Shown one piece after another: positions 1 to 11,069 of a DNA stretch of 64,000 bases. The notes under the pieces are model-generated. The model saw only the letters and a list, made by a program, of their open reading frames with translations, was not told the DNA's origin and did no database searches. The translations under genes and the position numbers were made by a program. Location of the stretch: contig NW_004450465.1 of the NCBI RefSeq assembly GCF_000321225.1, positions 2,814,215 to 2,878,214 on the forward strand, written 5' to 3'. The DNA is from Odobenus rosmarus divergens. Taxonomy: Eukaryota; Chordata; Mammalia; Carnivora; Odobenidae. Within the stretch, counting starts at the first letter, position 1, and each line of letters opens with the position of its first letter.

Positions 1-84
1 ATGCACAGGGTCTGCCCCACAATAAAATTTCAATATAAAAATTAGCTATCCTATTAGGGCATAGACTAAGCTACTATAGACAAA

Positions 85-430
85 AAAACCCCACCCCAAA
101 TTTAGCAGCAGAGCAAAACAGAGGTTTATTTCTCTGTCTAGAGTCAGGTGGTCCGGGGCTGTAGGGGTATCTCTGTCATTTTCAACATGTGGCTTCATCT
201 CTGAGCCAGGATGGTGGCTCCAGCTCTTACCACATCCCTGCCTGCAAGAAAAGGAGGGGGCCAGGGGAGAGCATGCTTATTCCTTTTAAAGGTACCACCC
301 AGACGTGGCACATGCTGTTGCTTGTTACATTGCATTTGCCAGAACTTAGTCATGTGATTGTGTCAAGCTGCATTAGAAGGGTGGGAACTGCAGCGTCTAG
401 CTAGCCTTGTGTTCAGCTACAATTCTTCAC
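85..430. repeat. Probable ancient mammalian interspersed repeat, family not assigned
   Basis: The stretch has the look of an old mammal-wide repeat: an AGGTTTATTTCTCTGTCT-like start, then a moderately GC-rich body that includes CAGAACTTAGTCATGTGATT. No flanking duplication was found. The reading frame inside it (189-404) has no recognisable domain and is taken as chance. Confidence 0.35.
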
Positions 431-1104
431 TGAGGGTGTGTGAGATGGTGGGTCGCAAACCATCCTAGCCACTGCTGTCTTTGTTAGCTGGCCATAGGGC
501 TAGTGACAATCATTGCTGTAGGAGCCTGGGAAGATCGTAGGAGGTAGACCCTTGGACACATCGGTTAGAAAAAAAAAAAAAAATTCCAGTGGAGGGAAGG
601 AGAGCTCAGAGACATCAAAGAGTGGATTTGTTTAGAGTATATTGAGAAGTCTAGATTATCTGGAGTGTAGCATGCAATAACAGAACTGTGTGGGAAGCCA
701 AGCCAGAGCATAGGTTAAGCAGCGGCTCATGAAGGGCCCGAGAAGTCATTTTAGTAAACCAGGGATAAGATTTTGAGGGCCTGCCCTGGGCTCTGGTGGT
801 GGCGAGATTGCGGAGACAGAGCCAGCTGGGAGGCACTTTTGGAAATAGAATCAACAGGCTATGAGAACTGACTGAGTATGGGTGTGAAGAAAATGGGTCA
901 GGGCGGCCCCCAGATTTTCAGCTTTGGTTTTCATCAGGACAGTGATGCCATTAAGAAGGACAGGGAAGCCAGGAAGAGGGGGAGAGAAGAGCTAGGGTAG
1001 GGTAAGATTTTGTGAGCAACTGAAAGAGAGTTTCATGGTACTCTTATAATTATTTATTTTTTTGATAATTGTTTAATGTCTGCTCATTCCTTCACTAGTC
1101 TGTA
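431..1104. other. Unassigned non-coding stretch
   Basis: No gene or clear repeat seen. It holds a poly-A run near 569-583 and a purine-rich segment around 950-1010. The minus-strand frame at 651-854 has no recognisable features. Confidence 0.4.
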
Positions 1105-1560
1105 AACTCATCTATAGCTGCAAAACAAATCATCTCAAACTTTGTGGCATGAAACTAGCAAGAAAGTTCATTTATTATTATCTTTCACGGTTCTGAGGGT
1201 TGACTAGACTCAGCTGGGTGATTATCACTGAGTCTCTTATTCGGTTATAGGCAGACAAGGGTGGGAGTTGGAATCATCTCAAAACCCCCAGGGTCTGGTA
1301 GTTGATAGTGGCTATCAGCTGAGACCTCAGCTGGACTGTCGGCCAGAACATCTATATGTGACCTCTCTGTGTGGCCTGGGTTTCCTCACAGCACGGTGAC
1401 TGGGGTCCAAGAACATGTGTCCCAGAGGAAGCCATGGAGGAGTTGTATTGCATTTATCACTGTGTCACTCAGGGGCATTTCTACTGCATTCAGTTAATTC
1501 AAAGTGAGTTACTAAGGCCACTCCTATTCCAGGAATTGATGGGGAGAATGTGAAAAAACT
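1105..1560. repeat. Ancient interspersed repeat (same broad family as 59240-59690)
   Basis: Begins with a CTGCAAAACAAATCATCTCAAACTTTGTGGC-type core (quoted here only as a pattern around 1119-1148), then a run like TTTATTATTATCTTTCACGG and a GACTAGACTCAGCTGGGTG segment. This order is the layout of a common, old mammalian repeat, probably LTR-derived; I do not assign a name. Copies at 2925-3775 and 59240-59690 share the order of motifs. Confidence 0.5.
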
Positions 1561-1914
1561 GTGGACTTGTTTTAAGCTCCCACAGTCTGTGAGGCCAGGG
1601 CCCGGACCCTGCCAGTTTTCTAAACCACTATATTGTCAATGCTTAGGAAAAAGTGGTATGTGGTGTGGTCAATGAAAGTTTGTTGAACAAGTGAATGAAG
1701 AGAAAAATCAAAGGGTTTCAGTGCCACAGATTATTCACGACAAAGACTAGGGAATGTTGGCTCTTACTGTTTATTATTAGCGGGCCAGCCGTATGGCCAC
1801 CATGTCTATGTGGGAGACTCGATTTTCATCAGCAATCACCAACACCACTGGGGGAGCGAGAACATTATACTTAGGGGGCCGCTGGCTCCTGAGTATGGCA
1901 CAAGTGGCTCTGAA
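1561..1914. other. Unassigned non-coding stretch
   Basis: Nothing recognisable. It lies between an old repeat and the LTR-bearing element that begins at 1915. Confidence 0.4.
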
Positions 1915-2260
1915 AGGTTAAAAGATAAACTGAGGCATATTAAAAATTTTAAGAGTTTATGTGAGAAAAAATCTGCTCAAATGGGCAGCATCCAATCTAG
2001 CAGACAGAAAGGAGCTCCAAGGAGCTGTACAAAACGAAAGACTTTTAGGGGCAAAAGGGAGCAGGAACAAAGAAGTTCTGTGAAGCCAGAAAGCAGATTG
2101 GTTATTGCAAAGTTTCTTTCCTTTAGGGAGTGGCCGGGTTCTCTCAGGTGGATTACCCAACTGGTGCCGATCAGGTGATTCCTGATTGACTGAGTTAAGA
2201 TTCCACCTTTCAGAGAGCACAAACTAGAACGCTCAGTTTGGTGTCATGGGGCATAGCATA
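1915..2260 (-). repeat. LTR, downstream copy (A) of a short LTR-leader-LTR element
   Basis: This block is a diverged direct repeat of 2515-2865. Both contain, on the plus strand, a GATAAAC(T/C)GAGGCATATTAAA segment at the low-coordinate end, an AAAACGA(A/G)AG segment, a GGTTATTGCAAAGTT(T/A)CTTTCC-type segment and a GG(T/C)GATTCCTGA segment. Read on the minus strand it starts TATGCTATGCCCC, aligned with TGTGCTAAGCCCC of the other copy, so the terminal TG has decayed. Orientation is inferred from the TATA-like and poly-purine features of copy B. Confidence 0.65.
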
Positions 2261-2514
2261 AGCTTCTCCAGTCTGGTTTCTAAGTCAGACCCAGTCTCAC
2301 CCCAAACCCAGTCCGGTTCCTAGTTGGACCCAGCTCCACCGGGACCAGTTTCTAAGTCAGACGCAGTCTGACACTGGCCGGTTTCCCAGCCAGCCCACCT
2401 CCAGATGCAGGGAAGCAGCCAGCTCAAGGGACTCCACAGGTACCTATGTTTGGTTGCTCTGTTGCTCCTGGGGACCCTTGGGGTCTCCTCGGTTCCCTCT
2501 TCTGATACTAAAAC
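2261..2514 (-). other. Internal leader remnant between two LTRs
   Basis: About 254 bp separate the two LTR copies. The segment is more GC-rich than its surroundings and holds an imperfect internal duplication: TTTCTAAGTCAGAC occurs near 2278 and again near 2349. Directly beside LTR copy B, the minus strand reads TAGTATCAGAAGAGGGAAC, which loosely resembles a tRNA-Leu-type primer binding site. No gag, pol or env trace was seen, so the element is either internally deleted or a non-autonomous LTR element. Confidence 0.45.
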
Positions 2515-2865
2515 TGTTGAAAGATAAACCGAGGCATATTAAACATTTTAAGAGTTTGAGCAAACATTGATTTAAATTGGGGAGCATGGGGTCCAGGAGA
2601 TAGAAAAGAGTTTGGAGGAGCAGCACAAAACGAGAGGCTTTTATAGGCAGAAAGGAGCAGGAATAAGGGAGTTATATGAAGCAAAAAAAACGGGTTGGTT
2701 ATTGCAAAGTTACTTTCCTTTAGGGAGTGGCAGGGTTCTGGCAGGCAGATTACCTAACTAGTGCTCATCAGGTGATTCCTGACTGACTGAGTTTGATTGC
2801 ATTTCTGGGAGAGCCCAAACTATAATAAAGTGAAGTCTCAGTTTGGTGACCTGGGGCTTAGCACA
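2515..2865 (-). repeat. LTR, upstream copy (B) of a short LTR-leader-LTR element
   Basis: On the minus strand the block begins TGTGCTAAGCCCC (2865 downward) and ends CTTTCAACA (2515), giving the canonical TG...CA ends. A TATAAAAGCC box lies near 2640-2650 on the minus strand, placed as expected in a U3 region. It matches 1915-2260 along its length with clear divergence. No target-site duplication around the pair was found. Confidence 0.7.
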
Positions 2866-2924
2866 ATTATTCCGCTTTGGGCCTGTTGTCTTGTTTTTCA
2901 CAGAGGCAACACCTGAACCAAATG

Positions 2925-3775
2925 CCTGCACCTACTGGTGTAGTTTTTGTGTTTTTTTCTGATGCATAACAAATTACTTTTTTTTCAGTGGCTTAAAACA
3001 ACACTCATTTTTTTTTAAAGATTTTATTTATTTATTTGAGAGAGAGAGAGAGAATGAGAGAGAGAGAGCACGAGAGGGAAGAGGGTCAGAGGGAGAAGCA
3101 GACTCCCTGATGAGCAGGGAGCCGGATGTGGGACTCGATCCTGGGACTCCAGGATCATGACCTGAGCTGAAGGCAGTCGCTTAACCAACTGAGCCACCCA
3201 GGCGCCCAAAACAACACTCATTTATTAGCTCATATTTCTGTAAGCGAGAAGCCTTGGGTTCTCTGCTTAGGGTCTTCTAAAACTCAAATCAAGGTGTTGG
3301 TCAGACTTCATTCTCCTCTAAAACTTAGGGCGCTCCTCCAAACTCAGGTTGTAGAAAAATCTAGTTCCTTGTGGTTGTAATACTGAGGCCTCTGTTCCTT
3401 GCTGTCAGCTAAGGGTCACTCTCAGGGATAAGAGACTGCCTGCATTCCTTGTTGTGTGACACAATCCCCCCTCCCCATCCATCTTCAAGCTGCAATGGAG
3501 AATTTCTCTCTCATTGAATCCCTCTTTTATGCTTCAAATCTCTCTGACATTCTGTCTCTGATCTCTAGATTCAGATTTAAAGAGCTAGTGTAATTAGGTC
3601 AGACTCACCTGGATGATCTCCCTATTTTAAGGTCAACTGATTTGAGGACTTAATTACACCTGAAATCAGTATTCGAGTAACTGGGAGTTTGCAGTATTAG
3701 TGTCTGAATAACTGGGAGGTATGTGTACACCGGGGCTAGGAATCTTGGAGGCTACTTTAGAAGTCTGTTACCACA
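2925..3775. repeat. Ancient interspersed repeat, split by a SINE
   Basis: The pieces on either side of the SINE at 3010-3207 join into one old repeat: GCATAACAAATTAC at 2963, GTGGCTTAAAACAACACTC just before the SINE, CATTTATTAGCTCATATTTC after it, and an end near 3775 reading AAGTCTGTTACCACA. The same motif order is seen at 1105-1560 and 59240-59690. Confidence 0.5.
3010..3207 (-). mobile_element. SINEC (CAN-SINE), full length, minus strand
   Basis: Plus strand shows poly-T, AAAGATTTTATTTATTTATT, a (GA)-rich tract, then CTGAGCCACCCAGGCGCCC, which is the tRNA-Lys-like head in reverse. Perfect 15-bp target-site duplication AAAACAACACTCATT at 2995-3009 and 3208-3222. The minus-strand frame across it is not a gene. 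Confidence 0.95.
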
Positions 3776-4207
3776 ATGGGAAATTCCCCAAACATAGGAA
3801 GGTGTATAGATGGTTCCAATATTAGGAAAAAAAAAACTTTACAAATGTCTACCACAGGAAGAAAGAGGACAAATGAAGACATAGGAAAACTAAAAGGTAA
3901 GCATCTGTGATTGAAGTTATAAATTCTACTAAGGAACTACAGATGGACAAAGGAGTGAGTGTTGTTGAAAGCCAAGCTAAAGTTGGATGTAGAAAATGGC
4001 ACTAGAGGCCCTTGATGTTCTTAATGAATTTCTTAAGCAATTAGCTGCAGCAATGAGTAAAAAAAAGATGAAGCTAGAGAAATTGAATGCAGGTGTTCAC
4101 ATAGTATGAGGATCGGCACAGCAAACAGCATCGGTCATGGAAATAGAGGATCATGGTAAGAGCACTATTGCAGGAAAATAAGCTGGAGGTTTGAATTTTC
4201 CTTATCT
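3776..4207. other. Unassigned non-coding stretch
   Basis: Purine-rich single-copy-looking DNA with a short poly-A at 3828-3837. No gene or named repeat recognised. Confidence 0.35.
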
Positions 4208-4220
4208 GTAAGGGTTTTGC

Positions 4221-4901
4221 TCTATACCTCAGCAATTGCACTACTGATTTATCCAAAGGGTACAAAAATAGTGATTCAAAAAAAAAAATAGTGATTCGAA
4301 GGGGCACCTGCACCCCAATGTTTATAGCGGCAATGTCCATAATAGCCAAACTGTGGAAAGAGCCCAGATGTCCACTGACGGATGGATAAGGAAGATGTGT
4401 TTTTTATACACATGCACACGTGCACGCGCGCGCGCACACACACACACACAATGGAATATTACTCAGCCATCAAAAAGAATGAAATCTTGCCATTTGCAGC
4501 AATGTGGATGGAACTAGAGGGTACTATGCTAAGTAAAATAGGTCAATCAGAGAAAGACAAATACTGTATGATTTCACTCATATGTTGAGCTCAAGAAACA
4601 AAAGAGATGATCATAGGGGAAAGGAAGGAAAAAATAAGATTAAAACAGAGAAGGAGGGAAACCATAAGAGACACTTAACTCTAAGAAACAAACTGAGGGT
4701 TGCTAGAGGGGAGATGGGTGGGCGTATGGGGTAACTGGGTGATGGGCATTAAGGAGGCCATGTGATGTAATGAGCACTGGGTGTTATATGCAACTGATGG
4801 ATCACTGAATTCTACCCCTGAAACTAATAATATACTATATGTTAACTAAATTGAATTTAAATAAAAAAATACAAGTAATTCAACTAGAAAAAAAAGAAGA
4901 G
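4221..4901 (+). mobile_element. L1 (LINE-1) 3' end, 5'-truncated
   Basis: Contains the end of ORF2 and the 3' UTR of a carnivore L1: AATGGAATATTACTCAGCCA, ATGGATGGAACTAGAGGGTA-type segment, CAATCAGAGAAAGACAAATA, GATGGGCATTAAGGAGG and a terminal AAATTGAATTTAAATAAAAA tail. A 13-bp target-site duplication with one mismatch flanks it: GTAAGGGTTTTGC at 4208-4220 and GTGAGGGTTTTGC at 4902-4914. The ORF2 fragment has no coding capacity. Confidence 0.93.
4408..4450. repeat. (CA)n/(CG)n microsatellite inside the L1
   Basis: Alternating CA, CG and TG dinucleotides at the position where the L1 normally has a short spacer before the ACAATGGAATATT segment, so the microsatellite expanded within the element. 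Confidence 0.9.
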
Positions 4902-4914
4902 GTGAGGGTTTTGC

Positions 4915-5414
4915 AATGGATAATGTTCTACCCCTGACACTGTAGCACCTGTGACTCTATGGTGTGGCCCCAGGGTCCTGCTGAGTGGGAAAGCAAGGAA
5001 ATAATGCTAGTACAGATAAAGAATAGGGATTGGAAGTCATGATGAGGACAAAGATTAGGGTCATTAGGATTTGATGGAATAAGAAAGTGTAAGGGTAAGA
5101 GGGTGAGGTAAGAAGTTGATTTTATGCTACTTCCTGTAAATTTTTAAAAGTTTATGGTAATATATGTCCTTTCCCCCATACCTTTCTTTGGTCTAATATT
5201 GTGGTAGATTTTACTTCTCTGTATGGTATAATCCTCACAGTACTTTTTTTATTTGTGTGTTTAAAGGTCAATTACCATTTAAAGACTTTAGCAAGTGAAA
5301 ATAAATGTCTTTTATATTTATCTGTATATTTACCACTTATGGCACTATTCATTATTTTGTGTAGGTTTGAATTTCCATCTGATATTATTGTCCTTCAGCC
5401 TGAAGCACTTTTAA
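4915..5414. other. Unassigned AT-rich stretch
   Basis: No gene recognised. The plus-strand frame 5201-5569 starts here but its C-terminal third is SINE sequence, and no conserved domain is visible. Confidence 0.35.
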
Positions 5415-5614
5415 ACATTTATTTTATTTTATTTTATTTTATTTATTTGACAGAGAGAGACACAGCGAGAGAGGGAACACAAGCAGGGGGAGTGGGAGAG
5501 GGAGAAGCAGGCTTCCCGCCGAGCAGGGAGCCCGATGCGGGGCTCCATCCCAGGATCCTGGGATCATGACCTGAGCCGAAGGCAGACACTTAATGACTGA
5601 GCCACTCAGGGGCC
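5415..5614 (-). mobile_element. SINEC, minus strand
   Basis: TTTATTTTATTTTATTT tail in reverse, GACAGAGAGAGACACAGCGAGA, an ACACAAGCAGGGGGAGTGGG segment, ATCATGACCTGAGCCGAAGG and a head ending GAGCCACTCAGGGGCCCC. The (TTTTA)n tail has expanded. No clear target duplication was read. Confidence 0.9.
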
Positions 5615-6100
5615 CCTACTGGCCTTTTCTTCTGTAGTGTTCATCAGCTGTTAATCTCATTCAGTAAATTTTTCATTTTGGATATTGCATTTTTCATTTC
5701 TAGAAGTTCCATTTGGTTCTTTTCTTATATATTCTGTTTCTCTAATCATTATGTTTATGCTTTTCTTTAGATCCTTGAGCATATTTGTGATATTTTAAAG
5801 TTGTTTTAAATCCATCATCCACTAATTCCATAATTTCTGTCATTTTTGGGGTATATTTCTATTATTAATTTTTCTCCTAATTATGGGTCATATTTCCTTG
5901 TTTCTCTGAATATTTAGTGGTTTTTGTTGGGATGCTGGACAGTGCATTTAGGTGTCTGGATGTCTTTATCTTCCTTAAATGGAAGAGTGGATAGATTTGT
6001 TCTGTCATGTAATTAATTTACTTGTGGATCAACTTCATCATTTTGAGGCTTGTTTTTAAGATTTTGTTAAGGCAAATATAGAGTACCTTTAGGATTAGTC
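5615..6100 (-). repeat. Old L1-type sequence, antisense
   Basis: Text such as TTTTCATTTCTAGAAGTTCC, ATTCCATAATTTCTGTCATT and GGGATGCTGGACAGTGCATT is the plus-strand view of an old, diverged L1M-like region that recurs in similar form at 17800-18400, 45170-46330 and 62900-63400. Orientation and subfamily were assigned by eye. Confidence 0.45.
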
Positions 6101-6745
6101 TGGCCCTAACTCTATGGCCTGCCTTTTATGGGGTCTTCAGTGAAAAAAAAAAATCTTGTTATTCAGTGAAAAAAAAAAATTTCTTTGACTGGTCTCATGT
6201 AGGTCTCATTGCCCTAAGCATGCAGAAGGTTAGTATTACCCTGTGCATGCACAAAGTTAGTATTCAGTCAAATACTCAAAGAGACCCCTGTGCAGAGTTC
6301 TAAAGCTATATCTCTGTCTTCAATGTCCTGCAAACTTCAGCCAACTCATCTTACGTAAACTTCACAGAAAAGATCTCTTTCACTCAGTAAGAACACTGTG
6401 CTCTGCTTGTTTTCCACTTCCATGACCTGGAGTCTGGTAAATGCCTTCAGAGAAAAATATCATAGAAGTCATCATCAGAATCATTTCATTTGTTTCCCTT
6501 CTCTCGGGGGTTACAGTTCTCTGATGCTGGTTTCCCACTGTCTCAAAATAGTTGTTTCACACATATTTCCCAGAGAAGAAAATAGGCAAGGAACTCTTGT
6601 GCCTACCTCTGACCTTCCTGACCTCTTCCATAATACCCCTTGTGCAATATGTGAAATTCTGAGTACAGGGGTTGAACGAGTTCTTGGAGTTAAGAGATCT
6701 GAGGTGGGTGCTGGTTTCTTACTCTCCAATTAAAAATGCAGCATA
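6101..6745. other. Unassigned stretch with a short local duplication
   Basis: Holds two close copies of TTCAGTGAAAAAAAAAAA(A) near 6138 and 6162, and two CA(T/C)GCA...GTTAGTATT units near 6220 and 6246. The reading frames at 6398-6733 and 6511-6729 overlap on opposite strands and show no domains. Confidence 0.35.
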
Positions 6746-6938
6746 GGGCACCTGGGTGGCTCAGTCGTTAAGCATCTGCCTTCCGCTCAGGTCATGATCC
6801 CAGAGTCCTGGGATCGAGCCCCACATCGGGCTCCCTGCTCAGCAGGAAGCCTGCTTCTCCCTCTCCCACTCCCCCTGCTTGTGTTCCCTCTCTCGCTGTG
6901 TCTCTCTCTCTGTCAAATAAAAAAATAAAATCTTAAAA
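6746..6938 (+). mobile_element. SINEC, full length, plus strand
   Basis: Head GGGCACCTGGGTGGCTCAGT, body TCAGGTCATGATCCCAGAGT, pyrimidine tract, TGTCAAATAAAAAAATAAAA tail. Perfect 14-bp target-site duplication AAAAATGCAGCATA at 6732-6745 and 6939-6952. Confidence 0.95.
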
Positions 6939-6952
6939 AAAAATGCAGCATA

Positions 6953-7524
6953 GAAGAGGAGACTTCAGCATTTCTCATTCAGAGTGCTTCTGGGGAAATT
7001 ATGAACTGGCTAAGGTAGGTGTTTGGATGGTTGGTAATATGAGGCAAGCAGCAGCTATCTCCCTCCTCTAAGTCCTTCCTGAGTTGGGAAGACTCTCATT
7101 GATAAAGGCAGGACCTGAGCTAGAGCTTGGGGAGTGGGCTTGGAGGAGGTGGGAGCAGGGTGTAGGCAGCAAGGGGGAAAGTCCCTTGGGGGCTCAAACT
7201 CTCCGACTTTCCCCCTTGCTTTTTTTAAGGGATCCCCTTCTTTTTCTCCCCCCTCCGAATTCTGATTATGTATTGCCATTTCCCTGAAAGCAATACCAAA
7301 AAAAAAAAAAAACCCTTTTACTGAAAAAAAAAAAAAAAGAAGACAAATAAGAGAAATATTTATTCATTGTAGAACACCTGAAAAATACTGAGCATCCTCA
7401 GAAAACTGCCTTAGATGGTGTTTCCTTTTAATAAAGTAGTTGGTTGGAATAATATAATGCATGAAGTTGTACATCCAATCTTTAAAACCTATCATTCTAA
7501 TCATTTTTCTAAAATTTCTAGCTC
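6953..7524. other. Unassigned stretch with two poly-A runs
   Basis: Contains poly-A runs near 7299-7312 and 7326-7338 and a purine-rich segment near 7130-7190. Opposed frames at 7055-7279 and 7084-7287 have no features of a gene. Confidence 0.35.
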
Positions 7525-7710
7525 TGCTTTTACTTGTTGTGTTGGCTTGGATGAGTTACTTAACTTCTGTGAACCTCAGATCCTCATTTGTAAAATGGAG
7601 ATAACAGTTGTACCTCCTTCAGAGATTGCTATCAGGACTAAATTAGAGAGTATATGTCAAACTCTTAGCTAGTACTTGATTTATGGTAAGCACTCATTAA
7701 CTGTTAGCTA
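7525..7710 (+). repeat. MIR
   Basis: Shows the MIR core order: GGATGAGTTACTTAACTTCT, GAACCTCAG, CTCATTTGTAAAATGGAGAT, then ATCAGGACTAAATTAGAGAG and a GTAAGCACTCATTAA end. Confidence 0.85.
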
Positions 7711-8129
7711 ATACTTTTTCATGTCATGCAGGAATTCATTATATTATCAAAGTATGACTTTTCAATGAGTGCATTATGTCATTGTATAACGGCATCATGA
7801 CATTTATTTTGGGTCAAGTTTTTGCTATTTCAATAATATTGTGATGAAAGGCCCTTGAATATACAACTGTCTACCGTTTGTGTGAAGGTAAATCCCTGGA
7901 AGTGGGAGGACTAGTTGGGGGAAAAGGAAACAGAACATCAATGGAGGTAGAGTTTCCTTCATCCATTTCAGCTCACTCTCCTCACATAAAGCCTCAGAGA
8001 AAGGACAGCAACTTGGGGATGGCTTCTAGAGGAGCCTGGGCTGAAGGAGAAAGGAAGGTCCTTTGGGAGATTTCTGTCTTTCCTCCTTTTTGTTTCAAAT
8101 TCTCAGAGGGTTGGGACTCGCTGAACTGG
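7711..8129. other. Unassigned non-coding stretch
   Basis: No gene or repeat recognised. The opposed frames covering 7878-8252 and 7994-8185 look like chance. Confidence 0.35.
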
Positions 8130-8275
8130 GGAGACCTGAAGTCTATATCCAGCTCACTGGCCAAGTATGTGACTTTGGGCATCACTCAATTTTCCTGGGC
8201 TGCTTCTTGGGTAAAATGGAGGAGTTGGGCTTCACTTCTAAAGTTCCTTTAAATGCTAGCATCCTACAGATCTAG
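8130..8275 (+). repeat. MIR-like fragment
   Basis: GTGACTTTGGGCATCACTCA, TTTTCCTGGGCTGCTTCTTG, GTAAAATGGAGGAGTTGGGC and CTAAAGTTCCTTTAAATGCT follow the MIR core and its downstream part. Confidence 0.6.
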
Positions 8276-8344
8276 ACTCTGACGACCTCATATCCAATAT
8301 CAACTTACCCCACTTCCTATTTCAGGTGGAGAATATAGTTCGTG

Positions 8345-8530
8345 CAATCTTCAGTTCATTCATTTATTCAGGAAGCATTTAACCAGTTCCTACCATTCAT
8401 CCATCACAGGGGTGAACTACATGGTCTCCAGTCCTTGAGGAACTCCCACTCTAGTAGGGAAATAGGACAATGAAAAAATTATATTGACACACTGTGATAA
8501 TTGCTATACTAGAGGCTATTACTGAATCCC
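8345..8530 (-). repeat. L2 3'-end fragment
   Basis: TTCATTCATTTATTCAGGAA opens the block, followed by CCAGTCCTTGAGGAACTCCC and ACTCTAGTAGGGAAATAGGA, the reverse view of an L2 3' end. Confidence 0.65.
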
Positions 8531-10274
8531 ATGGAAGGACAAAGGAGGAGATATGTGTTATGTTTTTAATAGTGCTGATTGGGTGGGTCAGATGAGGAGT
8601 GGATCACCTAGGAAAACAGGCAAGCTATCTCCAATCCCCTTTATGTATGAGCCTGATTCTGAGTTTTAATGAAAGCTTTCCTGATATGAGACCATTGTCT
8701 GTCTTAAAACATCTCCATAAGGCAAATATTGTTGAGAAACTCCAAGATAAGAGAAAGAAAGTTGACTGTAGAGACGAGCAAGACATTGTCTTTACCTCCT
8801 AAATAGTGATGAGAAAAGGCAGCCATGGAAATAATCAGTATGGAAAATAAGTGTAGAAATAATAAAAATCAGCTATGGATGGAGTGATTTTATTCCTGAG
8901 AGATCTGGGGTAACTGTTCTTTCTGGTTTGGTGGAAAGAATGCTGGCTTTGGAGTTGGAGTGGCCAGGTAGCTCCAGGGTCTAGGACAAGTTGCCTGATA
9001 GCGGTGAGCATCAGTAAACAGAGCCAGGAAAACTTACCTGGAGATAATGCATGTAGATCTGGGGTGTATATCAGACACTGAAGAAGATGGTCCTTTCTTC
9101 CTGCCTCTGGTTACTAATCTTTTAGAGTCTTTGTTTACACATCCTAACGGTGTGAATAGTATTTTTCCCTGAAGGAGTATAGATGAAGTAATGAGTACGG
9201 GGGCATTTGGCACATGTCAGAGCATTACTGTGGTTCTGTAAAAAGGATATGAACTGGAATCTTAAGGAAAAGACTTATCCAGTAGACTTTTTAGGGAAGA
9301 TTTTGGCATTCACCAGGGAGTTGTGCTCATTGGCAGAAGGGCACCGTCTGGGTGCAGTTGTTGGAACAGGGCCTGATGCTGCGTGGTAGTGGCAAAAGCT
9401 CTCACAGGAGAGAAAAATGGAGCAAAGGCAAGGGGGGACAGGGCCAGCTGACTACATCTCAGTCTGACTTGGCCCAAATGCCAGTAGGGAAGGGGCACTT
9501 AGGCAGGGTAGCATCTGGGGGTGGGTGGCTGCTCATGAAGTGCTGGTCACCTAGCACCATGGAGAATGTGATGAATAGTGGTTATCACTCCTCCACCTCT
9601 GTCCCTCCTTGTATTCCAAAGGGAAAAGCTGTGATGAAAGGGTTAAAAAAAAAAAAAGGAGGGCAAGGGAAAGATAAACCAAGCAGGGGTTGCCAGGACA
9701 ATAGTGAACAGACAGCTGGGTTGAGTGTTTGGGGCTGTGCAGTGAGGGAGAAATGCCCTGAGAAGAGCTGTGCTTTGTTCAGAATTCAGGCATAATGTGC
9801 AAGGTCCAATGTGACCCTCCCCACCACCCCTCCATCCCGCCACCCCCCCCCCCAGGTCCACCCAGACAGAGAGGGAGGGAGATAGAGAGGGGGGAGATTT
9901 ATTTTGGTGTAAGGTGCTGTGAAAGCAACACAGAAGAGAGAGAAAGTGAGCTCAGAGAGAAGGAAAATGCAGGATACCCTAGGGCACCTTCCCAAGGCAC
10001 CAGGACAGGAGAGGGCATCACAAACAAAGCTGTGCACTGACCGTTACCTCCCCATGTGTGGAATGTCCACTCTGTGTGGAGTTGAAATAGGCAGCTTTTT
10101 TGAACAGAAGAGCATTTGGTTCATTTGCTGCATTTGGGATGTGTTATCTTAGAATGTGTTTCCTATGCTCACTCTCTGTGGCAGCAGATTTTTCTCCCAG
10201 TAGGTTTCCTCCAGGGTCGTGGAGATGCCTGCATGAGTCATGTAGTATCTCGTGCAAGCTGAGTTACAGCATAG
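8531..10274. other. Unassigned stretch, few repeats recognised
   Basis: No gene recognised. It includes a weak MIR-like patch near 8935-9060, a poly-A run at 9647-9657 and a poly-C run at 9843-9854. Several short frames overlap on both strands (9352-9795 plus, 9643-9861 and 9786-10037 minus), none with a recognisable domain. Confidence 0.35.
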
Positions 10275-10540
10275 CTAGCGGAAAAAAACATGGACTGTGG
10301 TGCCGCACTCTCTGGTTTTGTGATCCAGTTCTACCGCTTGGGCAAGAACTTAACCTTCCTGGGATTCAGTTTCCTCATTTGTAAAATGAGATAATAGTAA
10401 TATCAACTATGGATGGGATTAGATGGGCTTCTACATGTTGGGCACTGAGGACCTGCCTGGCACCTGGTAAGAACGTGAAGTATTGGCTATCATTATTAAT
10501 TATCCGGTGCTTAGAAGGTATTCAATAAATGTTTGCTGCT
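10275..10540 (+). repeat. MIR, near full length
   Basis: AACATGGACTGTGGTGCCGC, TTGGGCAAGAACTTAACCTT, TCAGTTTCCTCATTTGTAAA, ATGAGATAATAGTAATATCA and AAGGTATTCAATAAATGTTT follow the MIR consensus order from head to tail. Confidence 0.85.
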
Positions 10541-11065
10541 GTCAGAAAAATCATCATATCAAATACTTCCTGAATCCCCATGTGTCCATGATGCTCTCCT
10601 TTATGCTTATTTATGGTGCTCAATTGAAGACATGTTTTCTGCCTGGTAACTTACTTTCTGGGGTGGAGACACTGATTTGGACATACACAAAGAATTGAAG
10701 AATAAAATGGTAATAAGGCACAAAAAATAATGCACCAAAAAAATAAAGATGGTGAGCATAAAAAGCCAGCCAAAATTTGTGTTTACTGTCTTAACAAAGT
10801 AATCTCATTTTTTATTGGTAGGGATTTAAAATTGGTTGTTAATAGGTCAATTTGCAGCTATTAAATAGTCGTATGCCTACATGGAAGGAGGTCTCTATTG
10901 GGATATCACAGAGATCATTCTTATCCTGGTGAATCATTTTCCATAAGAATATTTTATTATTATAACAAATGATAAACATATTTAATGTTAATGTTATAAT
11001 AACTCATATTACAGAAATATTTTATTTCTATAATATTAAGAGATATACCAGCTATTGTGTTATTT
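10541..11065. other. Unassigned AT-rich stretch
   Basis: No gene or named repeat recognised. Confidence 0.35.
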
Positions 11066-11069
11066 AGTC

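Noticed and set aside
3024..3221. Frames such as this one, and 14807-15005, 43019-43225 and 63022-63222
   Set aside because: They are read through antisense SINE sequence (the VAQLVKRLPSAQVMI-type text is the translated SINE head) and are not genes.
9352..9795. 147-codon plus-strand frame
   Set aside because: Includes a lysine run from a poly-A tract, has no domain and no gene context.
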